Below, piece after piece: positions 6,046 to 9,094 of a stretch of DNA of 9,094 nucleotides. Below the pieces are notes generated by a model, which was not told where the DNA came from, made no database searches, and was given only the letters and a program-made list of their open reading frames with translations. Numbering within the stretch: the stretch's first letter is position 1; each line of letters starts with the position of its first letter. Made by a program: the position numbers and the translations under genes. Source of the stretch: Pseudomonadota bacterium (GTDB lineage Bacteria; Pseudomonadota; Gammaproteobacteria; Xanthomonadales; Marinicellaceae); the NCBI GenBank assembly GCA_008501575.1, contig QQUO01000325.1:1-9094 (forward strand). Reading direction: 5' to 3'.

Positions 6046-6490
6046 AAGGTGTTCGGCATTGGGTGGGCAGATATCTATTATCCAATGAAGATGTGCATTG
6101 CCAGATTAAACTGCTACCTGTATTTCCGGCTGAACCAGGCAATAAAGGCCTCATTGTTAGAGTTTGGCCTACCAAGGTAGGATCATTATTAAATGTAACT
6201 TCAATAACGCCATCACTAACTTCAATTTGGCTGACATTGGTACCAACATAATTGGTTGCTGCACCGATACCGTTAGTGCCACTATCAACGCCTGTTAGCA
6301 AGCTGGTGTTAATCCAAATTTCTGATATTGACGATTTAAGGGAACTGGTCATACTGATACCTTCACCGGTTTTCGCCCGAACCGTATAATCTCGATAAGC
6401 AGGAATGGCATAGGCCATTAAAATAGCGATAATGGCGATAACAATCATCAATTCAATCAGTGTAAACCCACGGTTTTTATTGGTAAACAT
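6044..6490 (-). CDS. pilA: Type IV major pilin (PilA/PilE-like)
   Basis: The 148-residue prepilin has a short basic leader, MFTNKNRG, then the class III signal: cleavage after Gly8 before Phe9, with the conserved Glu13 (Glu5 of the mature form). The hydrophobic helix FTLIELMIVIAIIAIL leads into AIPAYRDYTVRAKTGEG, typical of type IVa major pilins. Cys132 and Cys145 would form the C-terminal D-region disulfide. The product would be processed by the prepilin peptidase PilD and polymerised into pili for twitching, adhesion or DNA uptake. No other pil gene lies in the window, so it is a lone pilin between unrelated genes. Whether it is the main pilin or an extra copy cannot be told. The start is secured by the leader. 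Confidence 0.9.
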   Translation of the reverse strand: MFTNKNRGFTLIELMIVIAIIAILMAYAIPAYRDYTVRAKTGEGISMTSSLKSSISEIWINTSLLTGVDSGTNGIGAATNYVGTNVSQIEVSDGVIEVTFNNDPTLVGQTLTMRPLLPGSAGNTGSSLIWQCTSSLDNRYLPTQCRTP

Positions 6491-6509
6491 AATAGTGCCC
6501 GCTATAAGA

Positions 6510-6537
6510 TATATAATATAATAGACTTAATTGTCAG
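6510..6537 (-). promoter_or_regulatory. Candidate sigma-70-type promoter of the pilin gene
   Basis: Read leftward, CTGACA (complement of 6532-6537) is one base off the -35 consensus. TATATA (6510-6515) follows after 16 bp in a strongly A/T-rich stretch. The -35 lies inside the left arm of the 6529/6630 inverted repeat. I looked for a sigma-54 -24/-12 pair, which controls many pilin genes, and found none. Confidence 0.35.
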
Positions 6538-6644
6538 TTGGCTGAACTGGTCTGTAAATAAATAGACGCAATAATCAGTACTTTCTTACCATTTCGGCAC
6601 CAAATCATGAGTATAACCCTATAAAATAAAGCTAACTGACAATT
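6529..6644. repeat. Pair of 15-bp inverted repeats between divergent pilin and methyltransferase genes
   Basis: AATTGTCAGTTGGCT (6529-6543) and AGCTAACTGACAATT (6630-6644) are reverse complements except for one base, with 86 bp between them. Each arm faces the gene on its side in the same relative orientation: 38 bases from the pilin ATG and 12 bases from the methyltransferase ATG. They could be paired regulator-binding sites or the ends of a small degenerate insertion. The spacer holds no open frame. Confidence 0.55.
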
Positions 6645-6656
6645 TTTGCCGTTAAT

Positions 6657-7271
6657 ATGCCTAATAATAATCAACAGCCCCACCATGAAAAATACGATTC
6701 GCCCAATCCCATTGCACAGAAAATGCTCGATGGCTTCATGAACAGTATTTCTAACTTAACCCAACAAATTCCATCTGCCATTAATCGCATCACCGAATGT
6801 GGATGCGGACAAGGCCATGTCAATCAACATTTAGAACGACTGTTTCCGGAAGCCATGGTAAAAGGCTTAGATATTGACGCGCCTGATGTGAAAATTGCTA
6901 ACAGCAATAAATTAAAGCAAGATACAAAACTTTATGTAAAAAGTATTTACGACATTGGTAAAGAAGAACTCGCTGATTTAGTGGTTTGCTGTGAAGTACT
7001 TGAACATTTAGAAAATCCGCATTTAGCGCTACAAAAAATGGCAGCATTAAATGCTAATTATTATCTATTTAGTGTACCCAGAGAACCTTTATGGCGTGTT
7101 CTTAACTTTATGCGCGGCAAGTACATGAAAGATTGGGGCAATACTCCTGATCATCGTAATCATTGGAGCACCCGTGGATTTATCAGTTTTGTAAATCAGG
7201 AGCTGGATGTTGTGACAGTCAATAAGCCTCTACCCTGGACCATGATTTTAGCCAAACCCAAGTCTTCATGA
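6657..7271 (+). CDS. Class I SAM-dependent methyltransferase
   Basis: The 204-residue single-domain protein has the Rossmann-type methyltransferase motifs. Motif I, ITECGCGQG, lies at 45-53, and the acidic end of strand 2, GLDID, at 70-74. LADLVVCCEVLEHLENP at 106-121 is the usual post-motif block. SVPREPLW (139-146) and PDHRNHWS (164-171) match a subgroup often found in surface-polysaccharide loci. The methyl acceptor cannot be deduced. The ATG at 6657 is used because EKYDSPNP begins the conserved part a few residues later; no Shine-Dalgarno sequence is evident. Its stop overlaps the next start as ATGA, which indicates translational coupling to the membrane protein. Confidence 0.82.
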   Translation: MPNNNQQPHHEKYDSPNPIAQKMLDGFMNSISNLTQQIPSAINRITECGCGQGHVNQHLERLFPEAMVKGLDIDAPDVKIANSNKLKQDTKLYVKSIYDIGKEELADLVVCCEVLEHLENPHLALQKMAALNANYYLFSVPREPLWRVLNFMRGKYMKDWGNTPDHRNHWSTRGFISFVNQELDVVTVNKPLPWTMILAKPKSS

Positions 7272-8167
7272 AATATAAACTTTGGCAAAAATGGTTACTT
7301 GGTATCTTTAGGTTGGTCATTTTTTTACTGGCTTGTTATTTTATTTACCATGTTATCCAAGAAAATATCACAGCGCTAAAAGCACTTGAAGTTAAACATA
7401 AACCACTTTTTGTAGGTACATTTATAGTATCAAACTTAATTTATATTATGCTTATGATGGCGCTTGTATTTGCCTGGTTGGTTTTACTCAAATTTAAAGA
7501 ACCTCAGCGATGCGCTAAAATTTATTTTAAAAGCCAAATCATGAAATATTTACCAGGTAATATTTTTCACTTTATGTACCGGCATCAGCAAACAAAAAAT
7601 AAAAACTTCACCCATAAGCAACTTGGTATGGCTGCCCTACATGAAACTATAATTCTAATTATCGGGGCTTTTTTAGTGAGTCAATTTTTATTTATTTGGC
7701 CTGGTGAGATAACCTGGCTAACAAATTGGCTACCTATGCCCTTTTGGGTCCTATTTTTGATTGAAGTAATTGGTGCTATATTTGTCGCTAAAATATTAAT
7801 AAATACTGGCTTTTTAACCACTTTAATAAGCTATTTTGCTTACTTCTCAGGAATGGGCTTAATAACCTATTTACTTATCTTTGCCCTTGGTTTTGAGTCA
7901 CAGCCTTATCTATTTATCACAGCTTGTTTTTCGGCATCCTGGCTGGCAGGTTATGTAATACCAGGTGCGCCGGGTGGAACCGGCGTCCGAGAAGTTGTTT
8001 TTATCCTGTTATGCACACCCAAAATGGCGGAATATGAGGCCTTAATAATAATTGCGCTGATACGCTTACTTTCAATCCTTGCAGAAACTATTATTTACTT
8101 GATGGCATCACGACTCAGTCAACCCTATCGTCACTTCTCGATCTGGTCTGATAGAACAATGCCGTAA
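7268..8167 (+). CDS. Polytopic membrane protein, lysylphosphatidylglycerol synthase TM-domain (UPF0104) family
   Basis: The 299-residue product has about seven hydrophobic segments, near residues 10-30, 47-74, 121-144, 156-177, 182-208, 213-231 and 258-280. KYLPGNIFHFMYR, at about 93-105, and PGAPGGTGVRE, at 232-242, are signatures of the integral-membrane domain shared with MprF-type flippases. The soluble aminoacyl-transfer domain of MprF is absent. Stand-alone members often accompany glycosyltransferases and are thought to move or handle lipid-linked substrates; that role is inference here. It is coupled to the methyltransferase by a 4-bp overlap. Its last 17 codons run over the end of the opposing glycosyltransferase gene. 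Confidence 0.78.
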   Translation: MKYKLWQKWLLGIFRLVIFLLACYFIYHVIQENITALKALEVKHKPLFVGTFIVSNLIYIMLMMALVFAWLVLLKFKEPQRCAKIYFKSQIMKYLPGNIFHFMYRHQQTKNKNFTHKQLGMAALHETIILIIGAFLVSQFLFIWPGEITWLTNWLPMPFWVLFLIEVIGAIFVAKILINTGFLTTLISYFAYFSGMGLITYLLIFALGFESQPYLFITACFSASWLAGYVIPGAPGGTGVREVVFILLCTPKMAEYEALIIIALIRLLSILAETIIYLMASRLSQPYRHFSIWSDRTMP

Positions 8168-8999
8168 TTTGTTCAGAGATTAGGCCCAGTAAGAAAACTA
8201 GAACCGAGGTGCTAAATAGCAAAACACCCATATTAGTAAAACGCCCATCGGTAAAAAAGGTATAAATATAATAGATAAGACCGGTTAAGAAAAACACCAA
8301 ACTCGCCGGAAAGAATAACTTCATCGGCGAATATAAAGTCCCAATCTTAAAGATAATCAAAAAGAACCGCATACCGTCTTTCAGGATATTAATATGGCTT
8401 TTACCAATTCGCTCCGGTGCCACAATAGGTTCATACGCCACACTGTAACCGGCTCGAAAAAAAGCCATGGTTATAGTTGTTGGATAGGAAAAACCATTAG
8501 GTAAAAGATATAAAAACTGTTTAAATTTTTTCGCGTTTACTACTCTAAAACCGGAAGTTAGATCAACAATTTTCTGCCCGGTCATATAACTTGCTATGCG
8601 GTTATAAAGGCCATTGCCAAATAAACGGGCTTTGGAAGCTTGGGATTCACTACCTCGGGCACCGACAATCATATCATAGCCTTCATTATAACGATTAAGT
8701 AAGCCTTGAATATCTTCCGGTCGATGTTGCCCATCGGCATCCATAAAAACAAAGATATCACCGGAAGCTGCGCGCGCACCGGATTTAATGGCTGCACCAT
8801 TACCGCGACTATAGGGATGATTAACGACATTTACTCCGGATTTTTCAGATACCTGTTGGGTTTTATCCGTTGAGCCATCATTGACCACAATAATTTCAGC
8901 ATCAGCAATAAGTTTCTGTATCGCAGGCAATAAACTCACTAGGCTTTCTGCTTCATTCTTAGCCGGGATAATAATAGATATATTTAGCCTTTCTTTCAC
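8115..8999 (-). CDS. Family 2 glycosyltransferase with C-terminal membrane helices (DPM1/GtrB-like)
   Basis: The 294-residue protein opens with SIIIPAKNEAESL (8-20) and has a GT-A fold: NDGSTD (40-45), the metal-binding DAD (87-89) in FMDADGQHRPED, and GFR (150-152). The long segment ERIGKSHINILKDGMRF leads into two hydrophobic helices, at about 226-248 and 257-280. This layout is that of polyprenyl-phosphate-sugar synthases such as DPM1 or GtrB-like enzymes, which charge undecaprenyl phosphate with a sugar; the actual sugar and acceptor are unknown. The start is a GTG at 8997-8999, interleaved with the stop of the upstream gene (ATGTGA), so translation is probably coupled. The end overlaps the convergent membrane-protein gene by 53 bp. 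Confidence 0.85.
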   Translation of the reverse strand: MKERLNISIIIPAKNEAESLVSLLPAIQKLIADAEIIVVNDGSTDKTQQVSEKSGVNVVNHPYSRGNGAAIKSGARAASGDIFVFMDADGQHRPEDIQGLLNRYNEGYDMIVGARGSESQASKARLFGNGLYNRIASYMTGQKIVDLTSGFRVVNAKKFKQFLYLLPNGFSYPTTITMAFFRAGYSVAYEPIVAPERIGKSHINILKDGMRFFLIIFKIGTLYSPMKLFFPASLVFFLTGLIYYIYTFFTDGRFTNMGVLLFSTSVLVFLLGLISEQITALFYQTRSRSDDRVD

Positions 9000-9094
9000 A
9001 TCAATAACCGATTAATAATATAATCTCTGGTTTTATAATCAAATCCCTTTTGCTGTATTCGCTTTTGTACTTGCTGCACAATTTTAGCCCTTCC
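8996..9094 (-). CDS. C-terminal end of an unidentified gene, cut by the window edge
   Basis: The leftward frame is open from the right edge through 32 codons to a TGA at 8996-8998. It reads a Lys/Gln/Arg-rich tail ending in YKTRDYIINRLLM. The stop overlaps the GTG start of the glycosyltransferase, as in a tight operon. Too little is present to identify it; by context it may belong to a glycan or cell-envelope gene set. Confidence 0.5.
   Translation of the reverse strand, partial: GRAKIVQQVQKRIQQKGFDYKTRDYIINRLLM

Noticed and set aside
6491..6656. Sigma-54 promoter for the pilin gene
   Set aside because: The nearest candidate, TGGTGCCGAAATGGTA read leftward, lacks the required GC at -12.

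Overview
The window looks like chromosomal DNA from a gammaproteobacterium of moderate G+C content. RluA, the YlqF-type GTPase, HtpG, a DUF2333 protein and a type IV major pilin all read as gammaproteobacterial versions. I cannot name a genus. There are ten protein genes, two of them cut by the window edges, and no RNA gene, transposase or CRISPR array that I can support.

Layout. Bases 1-2072 form a leftward run: ylqF, then rluA three bases later, then a sulfotransferase that runs off the left edge. htpG (2188-4083) is divergent from ylqF, and the gap between them holds two candidate heat-shock (sigma-32-type) promoters. Bases 4084-4860 are a repeat-rich island: three related copies of a hairpin-forming repeat, a 23-bp tandem duplication, a run of palindromes, and a small A/T-rich GIY-YIG nuclease-like gene between two of the repeat copies. 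Next, leftward, come a DUF2333 membrane-anchored protein (4849-5943) and a type IV pilin (6044-6490). Rightward from 6657 are a SAM methyltransferase and a polytopic membrane protein of the lysyl-PG synthase TM-domain family, joined by an ATGA overlap. A family 2 polyprenyl-phosphate-type glycosyltransferase (8115-8999) faces them and overlaps the membrane protein by 53 bp. The tail of another leftward gene overlaps the start of the glycosyltransferase at the right edge.

How the parts relate. ylqF and rluA both act on the large ribosomal subunit and are probably co-transcribed. The methyltransferase, membrane protein and glycosyltransferase resemble sets that build or move lipid-linked glycans, but the substrate cannot be read from the sequence. 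The sulfotransferase at the left edge could modify a surface glycan; nothing links it directly to the right-hand genes.

The least explained part is the island at 4084-4860. Two copies of the repeat lie in the same orientation, each beginning at the stop codon of a leftward gene. They differ by paired substitutions that preserve their stems, which suggests selection on structure. No complete new defence or mobile system is visible.
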